From Pachysolen tannophilus NRRL Y-2460 (Eukaryota; Ascomycota; Pichiomycetes; Alaninales; Pachysolenaceae): a stretch of DNA of 64,000 nt. Under the pieces are notes generated by a model. The model ran no database searches. It was given only the letters and a program-made list of their open reading frames with translations, and had not been told where the DNA came from. Both the position numbers and the translations under genes were made by a program. Below are positions 48,986-62,078 of the stretch, one piece after another (within the stretch, counting starts at the first letter, position 1; each line of letters opens with the position of its first letter). The stretch is from positions 907,428 through 971,427 of the forward strand of contig KV454014.1 of NCBI GenBank assembly GCA_001661245.1, read 5' to 3'.

Positions 48986-51258
48986 ATGTCATTGACGAAT
49001 GATGAGGAGTCACTGAAACGTGCTCTTGCAGATGAACTGGCTGAACTGGTTGAAGGTGGTTTAGAGCTGGTGTCTAATAAAAGAATCAAGCTTGAACATG
49101 ATGGAATACTGGATCAAAATTTGAAAGGTATTCAAGAAGAAGATGTTGGTATATGTCAATATATTTCTCCTTCTATTGATGGGTTTCATGGTATTTTGAA
49201 GCAAAGATATACTGATTTTTTAGTGAATGAAATTGGAATGGATGGTAAAGTTGTTTATTTGGTAGATGAAGGTTTCCCGAATAGTAAAGATAGAAGAAAA
49301 GAAAGAAGGTTGATGGATCAAAAACAGAATAGCGATAACGTTAATAATGATAAAATAGATGAGCTTTTATTAAAAGAAGAAGAAGTTTCTAATATGAAAC
49401 AACCGAAATATGAATTAAAAGCTGGGCATAGAATAGAGTTGTTGAATTTTTTCGGAGAAGAAGATTTGAACAAGATTGAAGAATTGTTTAATACGGGCAA
49501 TCATATGGAAACATCAAAATCTTTTGATGATAAAGCTACTCGTAGTAAGATTCATAAACTTTTGAGAGAAGCATTTCAAAATAAGTTGGAAAGTTTAACC
49601 ACAGATTCAAATACACTTAAAGTTGCGTTACTGGTCAAGAGTAATCGTAACAATAGAAGAAGAAATAATGATCACATTGAAAATGGTGATGGCAGCAACA
49701 ACAGCAGCAGCGGCAACAGCAACAATGGCAAAAAGGATGGTGATCCAAACTATGGTCTTGGTCCTATTAAAGATCATTTAATCTTGACTATGTATAAGGA
49801 GAATAAAGAAACCATGGAAGTTGCTTCATTACTTGCCAAGTTTTTAAGAATTCCAACAAAATGGATTAGGTATGCAGGTACTAAAGATAGAAGAGGAATA
49901 ACAGTACAAAAATTATCAATTGAAAGATTGAGAGTCGATAGAGTTAATAATTTGAATAGAATCTTGAAAGGTATAAGAATTGGAAGTTTTAATTATTCTG
50001 ATACTGGATTATCTTTAGGAAATTTAAAAGGTAATGAATTTGTTATTACTATAAAAGAAGTTGAACCATATGATAAATCTAAAAATTTAGAAAAACTTGC
50101 TGAAGATTCTTTCAAGACTTTGAAAGAAATTGGATTTATTAATTATTATGGAATGCAAAGATTTGGTACTTTTTCAATTTCAACTCATCAAATTGGTGTT
50201 AAACTTTTACAAAATAAATGGAAAGAAGCTGCAGAATTATTATTATCAGATCAAGACTTGGTTGCTCCTGATTCAGTTGAGGCAAGACAAATTTGGAAAA
50301 AGACAAGAAATGCATCTTTAGCTTTGAAAAAAATGCCAAGAAGATTTAGTGCTGAATTTGCAATTTTAAAAGTATTAGAAAAGGAAAAATTAGATGATAA
50401 TGGTGATTATAATGATCATTCATATTTTCAAGGTGTAATGCAAATTCCAAGAAATTTAAGAATAATGTATGGACATGCATATCAATCATATGTTTGGAAT
50501 TGTGTTGCATCAAAGAGAATTGAATTATTTGGTTTACAAATTGTTGAAGGAGATTTGGTTATTATTGATGAAAACATTGAGTCTATAGATCAACTCAACC
50601 AAGAAGATGCTGAAGATGAATTTGTAGAAGATATAAGGAAAAATACTTTCATCAGAGCAAGACCCGTTACTACTGAAGATATTGAATCTAAAAAATATTC
50701 CATATATGATGTAGTGTTACCTACTCCGGGATTTGATGTTTTATATCCATCAAATCCAAAATTAAAACAAGTATATATTGATATTATGTCAAAGGATAAT
50801 TTAGATCCTTTCCAAATGTCAAGAAAAGTTAGAGAATTTTCATTAGCTGGATCTTATAGAAGTTTAATTGGTAAAGTTGGTGATTTATCCTATTATATTA
50901 GGCATTATTCCAATAATGATGAATCTTTAGTACTATCAGATTTAGATATATTAAGGAAAAGACAAGATTTTGAAAAAAAAAAATTGATGAATTTTTCATT
51001 GAAAATAATAAAAAAATTAAAGAAATGGAAGAAAATAAAGAAGAATTTATAACAAAAAAAATTGAAGAAATTAAGAAAGAATCAAAAGAATTAATAATTG
51101 AACGAGTAAAACCAAATGATCCAAATGGTACTAAAACAGCTATTATTTTGAAAATGCAATTAGGAGTTTCTTCATATGCAACAATGGCCCTAAGAGAATT
51201 GATTAAAAAGGAAACTTCTAGAAGATCAGACCTGTGTAATGTTAGACAAAATCCTTAA
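48986..51258 (+). CDS. PUS7: Multisubstrate pseudouridine synthase Pus7, frameshifted in a poly(A) run
   Basis: A TruD-family pseudouridine synthase of about 757 residues if read across one frameshift. Conserved blocks are LKQRYTDFLVNEIGMDGKV near residue 72, the catalytic RYAGTKDRRG with Asp301, NEFVITIKEV, and INYYGMQRFGTFSISTHQIG. MYGHAYQSYVWNCVASKRIE and SPGFDVLYPSN-like VLPTPGFDVLYP follow. The main frame ends at 51052 in an unrelated Lys-rich tail. The expected C-terminus (DPNGTKTAIILKMQLGVSS, then YATMALRELIKKETSRR) lies in the plus-2 frame up to 51258. The shift maps to the 11-A run at 50973-50983; one extra A would restore the frame. A sequencing error is more likely than a real mutation. 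Pus7 modifies U35 of tRNA-Tyr, U2 snRNA and mRNAs. Confidence 0.92.
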
Positions 51259-51600
51259 GCGAATAAAAGTTTATATAGATAGATAAATATAAACCAGAAA
51301 CTAATAACCAAATCCTATTTCCTCCACAAAAAGTTGTTAAAATCACAAACATATTTTTGTATATTTCTGTTCTTTTTGAGCCGCATTCAAAATATGTAAG
51401 TAAAATGCACAGAAACAGGCAGATGTAAAGTTTTAACTTGATGATATAAATTCATTTAGTTTTTACTCTTATATATATATCTTTTTTTTTTTTATTTCCC
51501 ATAAATTCATTTCAGACGAGTTTAATCAACTAAATTTGTCTAATATCTTGCTATTAACGAGGACTTAACCAAGAAGTCTTTCATTGCTCCGTGGGTAATT

Positions 51601-51655
<55 letters not shown>

Positions 51656-52152
51656 NNNNNNNNNNNNNNNNNNNNNNNNNNNNNNNNNNNNNNNNNNNNN
51701 NNNNNNNNNNNNNNNNNNNNNNNNNNNNNNNNNNNNNNNNNNNNNNNNNNNNNNNNNNNNNNNNNNNNNNNNNNNNNNNNNNNNNNNNNNNNNNNNNNNN
51801 NNNNNNNNNNNNNNNNNNNNNNNNNNNNNNNNNNNNNNNNNNNNNNNNNNNNNNNNNNNNNNNNNNNNNNNNNNNNNNNNNNNNNNNNNNNNNNNNNNNN
51901 NNNNNNNNNNNNNNNNNNNNNNNNNNNNNNNNNNNNNNNNNNNNNNNNNNNNNNNNNNNNNNNNNNNNNNNNNNNNNNNNNNNNNNNNNNNNNNNNNNNN
52001 NNNNNNNNNNNNNNNNNNNNNNNNNNNNNNNNNNNNNNNNNNNNNNNNNNNNNNNNNNNNNNNNNNNNNNNNNNNNNNNNNNNNTTTGTTTTTTTTNTTG
52101 TTGCATTATTTTCTTCTTAAGAGAATTTTATTCCTATGCTTGATATCATCAT
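51259..52152. other. Intergenic region with assembly gap
   Basis: About 900 bases, of which 429 (51656-52084) are undetermined. A run of 54 T (51602-51655) abuts the gap, and a further single N lies at 52097 in a T run. An in-frame TGA at 52141-52143 closes the next gene's frame upstream, so its start is not hidden by the gap. Confidence 0.6.
51656..52084. other. Assembly gap (429 N) after a 54-T run
   Basis: Undetermined bases directly following an uninterrupted poly(T) tract. Content unknown; frames spanning it have no meaning. Confidence 0.98.
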
Positions 52153-53950
52153 ATGTTTCGTCAACTGAACGCTTCTAGTGAACAATTTAAATCATTTTCA
52201 AATCATAATAGTAATATCAAGTATTTATCAAATTCAGTATCTTACAAAACAGCAACAACAACAACAACTATGATTACATCGACTACTTCAAATCAAGATC
52301 CTTTATTGCAGCCGCCGCACATACCAACTACTATTAACAATACAAGCAGTAGTTTGCAGAGGCCTTCTTCAAGATCTAGAATTTCTTCAATTGGTACTTT
52401 ATTAGGTGATAGAGGTACTTTAATGAATAATAACAATGGTTCATCAACTTATCTCGGTAATGAGAATGGTAAAGTTACCGCTATCAAGAAAATTGCTAAA
52501 GCATATATAGCAAAAAATTTGGCACCTTCATGGAGTGAATCTAATAATAGTGATTATGTGATGGCTAGTGTAGATAGTGGTACTAAAACTACCACTGCAC
52601 CAACTTATAAAGTTGAAAGCGGTATAGATCATACACAGAAAAGAAGTCATAAGTCAAGAAAGCATTCTTTTTCAAATACTAAAACAACTCCTAGTGTTAA
52701 TAATACCAATAGTGCCACAATTGTTGGTAATTTCAATTCTGTTTTCAATGACTCTGCTTCTAAGAATTCTCATAGTAGATCTGAGAAAAATACACCATCG
52801 AATACTTTGAAACATAATAATAAAAAATATATAAATCGTGGTATTTCAAATGAACATTTGAATGATTTAGTGGTTCCAAAGACCGATAATACTATTAATA
52901 ATAATGGAAATGGAAATAATAATCCAGTAGTTAAGGAAATGTATGACATTCAAGTTGCAAATGTGAGTGATAATAAACATTCAAAGAATGAGGAAAATAT
53001 GGAAGAAGCAACAAATCAACAATTGAAAGAAAGTTCTTTAAAATTAAGAAAAAACAAATCTAGATCACAATTAAGGAAAAATGATAATGTTAGTAATATT
53101 GTTGAATTAGAAGGTAATTACTACCCACTTTTGTTACATCTACAAAAAACATACTTTTTTTATTTTTTTTAAATTATTATTATTATTCTTTATATAATTC
53201 TAACATTTTATTTCAATTTCAGCTTCGACAATACCACCTTCATTCAATAAGGAGAAAAGAATCGTTGTATTGAAAGGTTTCCCTAGTAATACTGTTATTA
53301 GTTTAACTAGTATATTGGCACAAGTTTGTGGAGGTCCTCTAGAGTGTATTAACGTTTATGGAAATCATTCTTTGAGCAGTTATCATGACCAACATTTTAA
53401 TTGGGATCAAAAACAGTTGGAATTGTCATTTTTAAGATATAGAGATGCAGAAAAGTTTATGGAGTATGCGACAACTGGAATGTTTATCGTTAATGGATAT
53501 CATATTCAACCATCATGGGCAAATAGTAATGTCTTAAATATTGAAGATTCAAACTATTTTCATCAACCTGTTCCACTGTTTTTAGGAAACGAGATGGAAT
53601 TAAATGGTGCCAGAAGATCTTTGATATTGAAAAAACAAATCAATGCAAGCAGATCAATTAGATCAAAGACAAGTCCAAAATATAGACATTTCCCATCTCC
53701 AAAATCTCACTTGTCAGAATTTGATTGTGAAGAAACTAGAAGAATTTTCAGTAAATATGGAGAAATTGTTGATATTGCTCCCGTTATTTCAAGAAAATTA
53801 TGCTTTTCTGTTCATTACTTTGACGTTAGAGGATCGATTTCTGCTAAAATCGATTTGGAAACACCAGGATCTGAATTGTATAACAAGTACAGTGAATGGA
53901 CTGTTTGGTATGGTAAAGATCCATGTGATAGACCATGTTTTGCCTTATGA
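52153..53950 (+). CDS. Two-exon protein with tandem RRM-like domains, family not recognised
   Basis: Exon 1 is 52153-53113 and exon 2 is 53223-53950, giving 562 residues after removal of a 109-base intron. An in-frame stop just upstream fixes the ATG at 52153. Exon 1 encodes a Ser/Thr/Asn-rich, probably disordered region of about 320 residues with basic patches. Exon 2 encodes the folded part: EKRIVVLKGFPSNTVISLTS starts an RRM-like domain, with FLRYRDAEKFMEYATTGMFI as its helix and last strands. A second unit runs from CEETRRIFSKYGEIVDIAPV through FSVHYFDVRGSISAKIDL and ends WYGKDPCDRPCFAL. This second half resembles the RRM of Mei2-like proteins in layout, but I cannot name an orthologue. 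RNA binding is inferred. Confidence 0.75.
53114..53222 (+). other. Spliceosomal intron with unusual 5' site GTAATT
   Basis: Phase-1 intron: exon 1 ends after the first base of a codon (G) and exon 2 resumes with CT, together making GCT. The branch site TTCTAAC lies at about 53198-53204 and the 3' site TTTCAG ends at 53222. The alternative donor GTTAGT at 53089 would break the reading frame. Confidence 0.75.
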
Positions 53951-54143
53951 CAAGATTTGCTTTTTTTTTTTTAATTGTGTGTTTTTTTTTTAATTTGTTT
54001 TTGTTTTGTTTTGTTTTACTTTTCATTTGCTTCTGATCCGGAGATGAGCTTTTGAAGAATAGGTATTTAAATATTATATATATGAATTTGATAAATATAG
54101 GAATACTTAGTTAGAGGAAGACAATCAATGATAATCCATGTTT

Positions 54144-54497
54144 TCAAAATGAAGAAGGTTTGAATTGTTGGGAACTATTCCCACCATGACTAATATCGCA
54201 AAACAGCTTCAACGTCAATTCAGGTTTTTCCTTTTCACCTAACCCAATATTTTTCAAGATATTATCATATTCCAGTTCAATATCAGCTATAATCTTATCT
54301 GTTATTTGACTAACCTGAAATTCTTTTGCATTTATCTGTAACCTATTAACGATTAAATTATGTAAATATAACCTATCACCAGCAGTTATTCTATATTCAG
54401 CATTATCCACAGTTGTCAACTTCTCTATCACTACTGGCCTCAATATATTAGATATCCTCTCTTCCAACAATTCATCGGTTTCTATTAATTCATTCAT
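54144..54497 (-). CDS. Unrecognised 117-residue helical protein
   Basis: A small protein with its ATG at 54495-54497; the frame extends to a TTG at 54512, not a likely start. The predicted chain is mostly helical and charged: NELIETDELLEERISNILRP, then YRITAGDRLYLHNLIVNRLQ and DKIIADIELEYDNILKNIG, with a Ser-rich tail ending FKPSSF. The absence of low-complexity sequence and a sensible amino-acid mix suggest a real gene, perhaps a small complex subunit. I do not recognise the family. It is transcribed divergently from RAD53, 214 bases away, and shares the MluI box between them. Confidence 0.65.
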   Translation of the reverse strand: MNELIETDELLEERISNILRPVVIEKLTTVDNAEYRITAGDRLYLHNLIVNRLQINAKEFQVSQITDKIIADIELEYDNILKNIGLGEKEKPELTLKLFCDISHGGNSSQQFKPSSF

Positions 54498-54558
54498 ATT
54501 CTTTTTTTGCAAACTCTCTTTTATATGATGATGTATTTGGTAATATTTTAGCAGCCTG

Positions 54559-54564
54559 ACGCGT
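54559..54564. promoter_or_regulatory. MluI cell-cycle box in the RAD53 divergent promoter
   Basis: ACGCGT (in TGACGCGTTT), 148 bases before the RAD53 ATG and 62 bases before the ATG of the divergent small gene. It could give late-G1 expression of either gene through MBF. Confidence 0.6.
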
Positions 54565-54711
54565 TTTTATTTTCACAAAAAAATTTTAATTAAAATTGAG
54601 ATCACCACCACCAAAAATACCAACTCAAGAAGTTAAGAAAAAAGCATCCGAATTCGACGGGATTCTTTGATATAGGCTGTCAGCGTGCTCTGAACAGCAT
54701 CAGTATTTCAA

Positions 54712-56610
54712 ATGGAGAAGTCATCTCCTTATTGTAACAAGCAAGCTCAGCCCACGCAGCCAACACAACCAACACAACCGACTCAGAAATCTTGTAATGG
54801 TATAGTAATTGAGAATAATATTAATTCTTTATCGGAAAATACGATATGTCGGTTGATATGTACAACAGAGGTGATCAAGGAGAAGTATTTAGATTTGCAA
54901 CTGAAACCTCTGGGTTCTAAGCTAGAATGGGTGTTTGGTAGGAATCTGAATTATTGTGATTTTGTATTGACTAATAGATCAAATAGAATAAGTAATAAGC
55001 ATTTTAAGATTTGGTATAACAATAAGAGTGGGAATGATAATTTAATGGTTCAGGACTTGTCAACAAATGGTACTTATTTGAATAATTCTAGGTTGGTTAA
55101 AAATAATAATTATATATTAACTCAAGGAGATGAGATTTCTGTTGGTAATGGTGTACCCGAAGATGTTATCACTTATATAGTTGTTTTCCCCAAGGCATTC
55201 GATGGTTTCCAAAAACTGGGGAATAACAATGGTAAAAGTATTGGAATTCATTTGGATTTCCATATTAAGGACGAAGTTGTTGGATCTGGAGCGTTTGCAA
55301 CGGTTAAAAAGGCAATTGAACGCAAGACGGGAGATACTTATGCAGTTAAGATAATATCCAAGAGAAAAGCAATGACTGGAGGACTTGATGGTGTTACTAG
55401 AGAATTGGATATCTTGAGAAAATTGAAACATCCAGGAATTGTTCGATTGAAAGCTTATTATGAAGATATGGAATATTATTACTTGGTAATGGAATTTGTT
55501 CCTGGAGGAGATTTAATGGATTTTGTTGCTGCAAATGGAGCCGTTGGAGAAGCAGCTGCAAGAGAAATTACAAGGCAAATACTAGAAGCTATCAAGTATG
55601 TCCATGAAAAGGGCATATCTCATAGAGATTTAAAACCTGACAATATATTGATTGCCCAGGATGATCCTGTTATTGTTAAAATTACAGATTTTGGATTGGC
55701 AAAGATAAGTGATAGCGCATCAATAATGAAAACTTTTTGTGGAACTTTGGCCTATGTCGCTCCAGAAGTTATAATAGGAAAATTTGGTTTATCCAAATTC
55801 TTGAAAAAATTGTCCATGAAACAACAGCATGATTTAATTGCATCATCTCAACAAAAGGATGATAAAGCATATTCATCAAAAGTTGATATGTGGTCATTAG
55901 GTTGTTTGGTTTATGTGATATTAACTGCACATTTACCATTTAGTGGTTCAACTCAGGATTCTTTATTCAGTAACATTGTAAGTGGGAATTATCATGAATC
56001 ATTATTAAAAGAGTTTAGTGAAAATGCCAAAGATTTTTTAGAAAAATTATTTGTTATTGATGTAAATGAGAGATTGAATGCTTCAGAGGCTTTAAAACAT
56101 AAATGGTTTTACGATTACGAGGAATTTGTTCCATCGTCGACTAATGTTAATTCTCAACAAGTTAGTTTATCGCAATCTCAATCTCAGCAGCGAAGATTAG
56201 AATCACAGATCAAAGCATCACAAGGATTAGAAAGTAATATTATATATGATGAAGATGAAACAAGAGAAAAACCTTTATTTAAAGTTCCTCCAGTCAAAAA
56301 ATTTAAAAATAATAATAACGAGTTTTCCAAAATTAAACCAATCAACATACAACTATCACAAGAACAGCAACTATCACAAGAACTATCACAAGATCAGCTG
56401 TTTTCCAAGACAAATAATACTGCTGATAGGATTCTTTCTGATAATTCACCTTTAAGAAAAATTCAAACTTCATTGGTAGAGAAAGAAGTGATATCAGAAA
56501 ATTCCACTTCACCATTAAAGAAAAAAAGGAAAATTTCTTCTACTGGGTGGGGTAGTAGTGAATATAGTAAATTGAATCAAAGTTTAAAGACTTCACTTAT
56601 TTTGCTGAAC

Positions 56611-56646
<36 letters not shown>

Positions 56647-57348
56647 AATAGTTTTAATATAAGTAACACTCATAAAACTTGTGAAACTCGTGAAAATGAA
56701 TCTTCCATTTCCAATATGGTTGAGAAACGAGAAATACCTCCGATTGGAACATTTTTAACTTTATTGAAAATGCCCGAGTGTCTTAAAAATTATAAAAACT
56801 TGTACGTCCAACAGGGTCAAACATATTTTATTATTGGTAGAAATTACCAAATTACCGATGACAGATGCTCCAAGATACATTGCATTATTATGAAGAAAAG
56901 ACACCCAATCACCGAGAATTCAATCTACGAATCTGCTGCAATGGGATTGGAAGATCTTTGGCTACTTGATTTTTCAACAAATGGGTGCTATGTTAACAAC
57001 ACCAAGATTGGTAAAAATAGAAAAATTAAACTTCAAGAAAACGACATCCTACACATTTTCAACGACAGACTTAATAACGAACAACTATGCTACAAAATAA
57101 TTTTGAATGACAAGACAGGGCTATACATAAATAACAACCAAGAGTTTAATCAAGTTGAAGAGCAAAATGCTAATGATGAAAAAATACTCAAATTCATCAA
57201 AAACCAAACAAAACAACAAAAAATCGACAACAACAGTAACAACAGTAACAACAGTAACAACAACAATAACAATAACAATACTGACAAGAGAAGAATCAAC
57301 GGTGAAGATCTAGTCACCAGCGGCAAACAGAAACATTGGTCCCAATAA
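54712..57348 (+). CDS. RAD53: DNA damage checkpoint kinase Rad53 (FHA-kinase-FHA)
   Basis: An 878-residue Chk2-family kinase with both FHA domains, as in yeast Rad53. The N-terminus carries four TQ repeats (PTQPTQPTQPTQ), an Mec1/Tel1 target cluster. FHA1 at about 45-150 has FGRN, SNKHF and DLSTNGTYLNN. The kinase domain starts at DEVVGSGAFATVKKA and has HRDLKPDN at 304-311, DFG at 326-328 and the activation loop MKTFCGTLAYVAPEV. FHA2 near 695-800 has FIIGRNYQI, CSKIHCIIMKKRHP and DFSTNGCYVNNTK. Asn runs separate the modules. Rad53 relays Mec1 signals to stall the cycle, protect forks and raise dNTP levels. A CTG at 54946-54948 sits in FHA1 where I recall Pro in S. cerevisiae. Confidence 0.97.
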
Positions 57349-59051
<1,703 letters not shown>

Positions 59052-59678
59052 AGCACTCATGTTTGTTAACATAATAAACAAACATTAAAACAATATTTGT
59101 GTTATTAATCATTATACCATTCTTGTCAAAGAAATAAGAAATAAAAAAAAATTTTTTTAAATAAATGCTTTTTTTTTTTTTTTTTTTTTTAATTTTTTTA
59201 CTATTATTTTTTTTTTTTTTTTTGTTCTCAAAATAATTAGTTGTTTAAAGATTCATTCCAATCGATAATCAGTAACCATTAGAGGTTTCAATGAATTGTA
59301 ATTTTTATAAAAACAAAAATCGCATTTTAGAGATAAAAGAGATAAAAACGTATCCGAAAGGTGCATAGTAACAAAGAAAGAGATAAAAATAAAAAAGAAT
59401 AAAAATGAAAATAAACAAGTTTGATTTTTGAATATGAAGAGACTTCCTTCATTCATCTTTATGTCTTTTTTTTTTTTTTTTTTTTTTAAATATATTTTCC
59501 ATACACAATACAAGTTTTTTTTTTACCAATATGATAAAAATTCATTTATTACCTTAGTATGTATTCGAAACGCCTTTTTAACAGAATAGAATCACCACAA
59601 AATACCACCTCAAATATATATATAACTTAACTATAAATACAAAATTGTTATTGAAAAAAAAAAAAAAAAGAAGAGAAT
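59052..59678. other. Convergent intergenic region PEP4-KIP2
   Basis: About 630 bases with several T runs (about 59170-59190, 59208-59223, 59467-59487) and an A run before the KIP2 stop. The small frame at 59253-59513 looks like translated A/T-rich DNA. Nothing else seen. Confidence 0.5.
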
Positions 59679-62078
59679 TCACCAAGAATCTTCTATTTCA
59701 AGTTTTTTCTTCGTATCTTCATTAGAGTTGAGAGAATAGTTTAATCTCTGACTATCAATTGGTTTCAACACTTGCTTTGAATCTTCGACAACATCAAGAT
59801 GATCATCATGGCAACTTCTCATCGAGACATCACTTCTCATTGATTCATCCAGCTCTCTAATACTCAAGCCGGTTCTAAATTCTTCGTTTTTGGAAACTAA
59901 AGACTCTCTAACTTTTGAAGAAGCTTTTAAAGCATTTATTATAGAATTTTTATCATCTAATTGTTCTTTTAGATCCATAATCTCTTCTTCTTGATCTTTT
60001 ACAATCTTATTTAATAATGAAATTTCTTCAATTGTGCTATTGTCATTCTTAGAATTTATTTTCTCAAAAAAGCCTAATTTGTTTTCTAAATGGCTAATGT
60101 AAGATTTTAGTTCTTCAATTTCTAAGAATTGTTTTTTATAAAAATCTTCCAATCCTATTATAATTTCATTTTTTTCCTCTGCTGATACGTTTTCTAAATC
60201 TGGCAAAGATTGCAATAATTCATTTTTAATCATTATAGAATTCAATCTAGAATAATCGTTTAATCTTTTATAATGCTCTACTTGTTCAGTTAGAATTTTG
60301 TTTTCTGCTTTGTTTTGAGAAAGTTCTTCATTTAAAGCAATAATACTTGATTCCAAAATGTGCAATTTTTTCTGAGATGAAGAATATAATGGTGATGATT
60401 CGGAAATTGAAGTTTCCCTTGAAGATGCACTAGATGATTGTTTTGAGGAAAATTGCGAATTGGTTGATGAATTTGAAACTGTTGACTCAAGTGATGTCTT
60501 TCTAATTTTACTATTATTTATAGGAGATGGTAATTGATTATTTCCATGTTCATTTTTCAACAATGTAACTTCTTTTTTATATCTATCTAGCTCAAGTTTC
60601 AACTTTGATATTAATTTGTCCTTATCATTTATATGACCTTCATTTTTCTTAACATTCAAACTGATATTTTTAGCTCTTGAGGCAAATCTCAAAGTATTCA
60701 CAGTTTCTGATAAAGTCGTTGATGAAAGATGTATTGTACATAATATACTGACTATGGAATTTCCACTTAATGAACTTTGTAATAATCTTGTCAATTTTGA
60801 ATCTCTGTAAGGAATATGAGTAGCTCCAGTAGGTGTTTGAGGCACTAAAAAAGTATTATTATTGTTAGATGATTGAGCACTTAATTTTGAAATAACAGTA
60901 CTTAAAGCTAATAAAGATTTGTTGATAAAAGCTCCTTCTTTTCTTCTTTCTTGTTGACGTGTGGCTCTTTCAGATCCTGCAAGATCACATAAACTTAAAG
61001 TTGAAAATTTCTCAACACCAGTTGAGAGATCAACAGATTTAAGTTTGATTAATACAACGGCATGTGATCTAGAAGATCTCGAATTAAAATCCGTACCACC
61101 TGTTCTTCTAATTGAATCACCTTGTGATATATAAGTCAACAATTCTTGTGGTGAAGATACTTGTTGTTCATGTAATCCAATAACTTTAACTCCATAAAGA
61201 GGATCATCTCTGATTTTCAAATCTTCTCTTATAGATGTTGTATTTATTGAACTAGAAGAAGAAGAAGTTGAACCAAACCCCATAGTTGATTTTAATGAAT
61301 TTGAAGTATCAGAATTTAACAAATCATATAATTTTTCATTATAAATTTCCAAATAAGAAATACTTATTTCATCATGTTTTATTCTACTTCTCTTTTCCAA
61401 GCAATTATAAATATTTCCAACAGCTAATTGAATTAAACCTTCTTCAAATTCCGCACCTTGCATAGAATAGGTTTTACCACTTCCAGTCATACCATAAGCA
61501 AATATAGTTCCATTAAACCCATCAACAAATTGTGATATAACAGGTTCAACCAAATTGGTAAAAATATCCTTATTATTTATCATTGGATCAAATACATGAT
61601 CATATTGAAACTCACCAAGTTCACTATTTGCAATAATACTATTTTCACAATCAATATTCCACGAAAGAGGAATATTATTTTCAACCAAAGGTCTTGGTCT
61701 AATGGCAACCCTTATTGTACCAGTATAAACTTGCAGATTATTATTATGTTGTTGTCCAGTTAAAGAAGAATTAGAAACCAAAGGTGTCATTGGTCTAAAC
61801 GAACTCATTGAACTCATGGGCCTACTTGGTGTATTAAAACTTGAGTACCTCGAAGCTCGTGATGAAGAAGATGATAAGCTATTACTGTGCTTAACATTAT
61901 TGGCTGAAGCTCTAACTGGAGTTCGATTCGATACTGAAGATGAAGGTCTTATTGGTCTTGGCCTCGATAATGATGAACTTGGGCGACTAGGCGGCGGTGA
62001 ATCCGAAGTCTTCACTGTTATCCTCGTTGGTGTCTGAGCCCGTAACTTCGAAGGAGCTGTATTCGAACTCAACACCAT
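59679..62078 (-). CDS. KIP2: Kinesin-like motor protein Kip2
   Basis: A 799-residue kinesin starting at the ATG at 62076-62078; two codons further out is a TTG, not used. A Ser/Arg/Pro-rich basic head of about 115 residues precedes the motor, as in S. cerevisiae Kip2. The motor shows GTIRVAIRPRP, then YDHVFDP and the P-loop GMTGSGKT near residue 195. Switch I NSRSSRSHAV, switch II LCDLAGSERA and the microtubule-binding HIPYRDSKLTRLLQSSLSGN follow. The neck RFASRAKNISLNVKKNE leads into a long coiled coil to about residue 730. Kip2 moves to plus ends carrying Bik1 and dynein, and stabilises cytoplasmic microtubules. The N-terminal motor with a basic Ser-rich extension fits Kip2 better than Kip3 or Smy1. 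Confidence 0.92.
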   Translation of the reverse strand: MVLSSNTAPSKLRAQTPTRITVKTSDSPPPSRPSSSLSRPRPIRPSSSVSNRTPVRASANNVKHSNSLSSSSSRASRYSSFNTPSRPMSSMSSFRPMTPLVSNSSLTGQQHNNNLQVYTGTIRVAIRPRPLVENNIPLSWNIDCENSIIANSELGEFQYDHVFDPMINNKDIFTNLVEPVISQFVDGFNGTIFAYGMTGSGKTYSMQGAEFEEGLIQLAVGNIYNCLEKRSRIKHDEISISYLEIYNEKLYDLLNSDTSNSLKSTMGFGSTSSSSSSINTTSIREDLKIRDDPLYGVKVIGLHEQQVSSPQELLTYISQGDSIRRTGGTDFNSRSSRSHAVVLIKLKSVDLSTGVEKFSTLSLCDLAGSERATRQQERRKEGAFINKSLLALSTVISKLSAQSSNNNNTFLVPQTPTGATHIPYRDSKLTRLLQSSLSGNSIVSILCTIHLSSTTLSETVNTLRFASRAKNISLNVKKNEGHINDKDKLISKLKLELDRYKKEVTLLKNEHGNNQLPSPINNSKIRKTSLESTVSNSSTNSQFSSKQSSSASSRETSISESSPLYSSSQKKLHILESSIIALNEELSQNKAENKILTEQVEHYKRLNDYSRLNSIMIKNELLQSLPDLENVSAEEKNEIIIGLEDFYKKQFLEIEELKSYISHLENKLGFFEKINSKNDNSTIEEISLLNKIVKDQEEEIMDLKEQLDDKNSIINALKASSKVRESLVSKNEEFRTGLSIRELDESMRSDVSMRSCHDDHLDVVEDSKQVLKPIDSQRLNYSLNSNEDTKKKLEIEDSW

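Noticed and set aside
11916-51258. A pseudouridine gene cluster (PUS7 plus the degrading enzyme)
   Set aside because: The two genes are about 35 kb apart with many unrelated genes and an uncertain gap between them, so no functional linkage is indicated.
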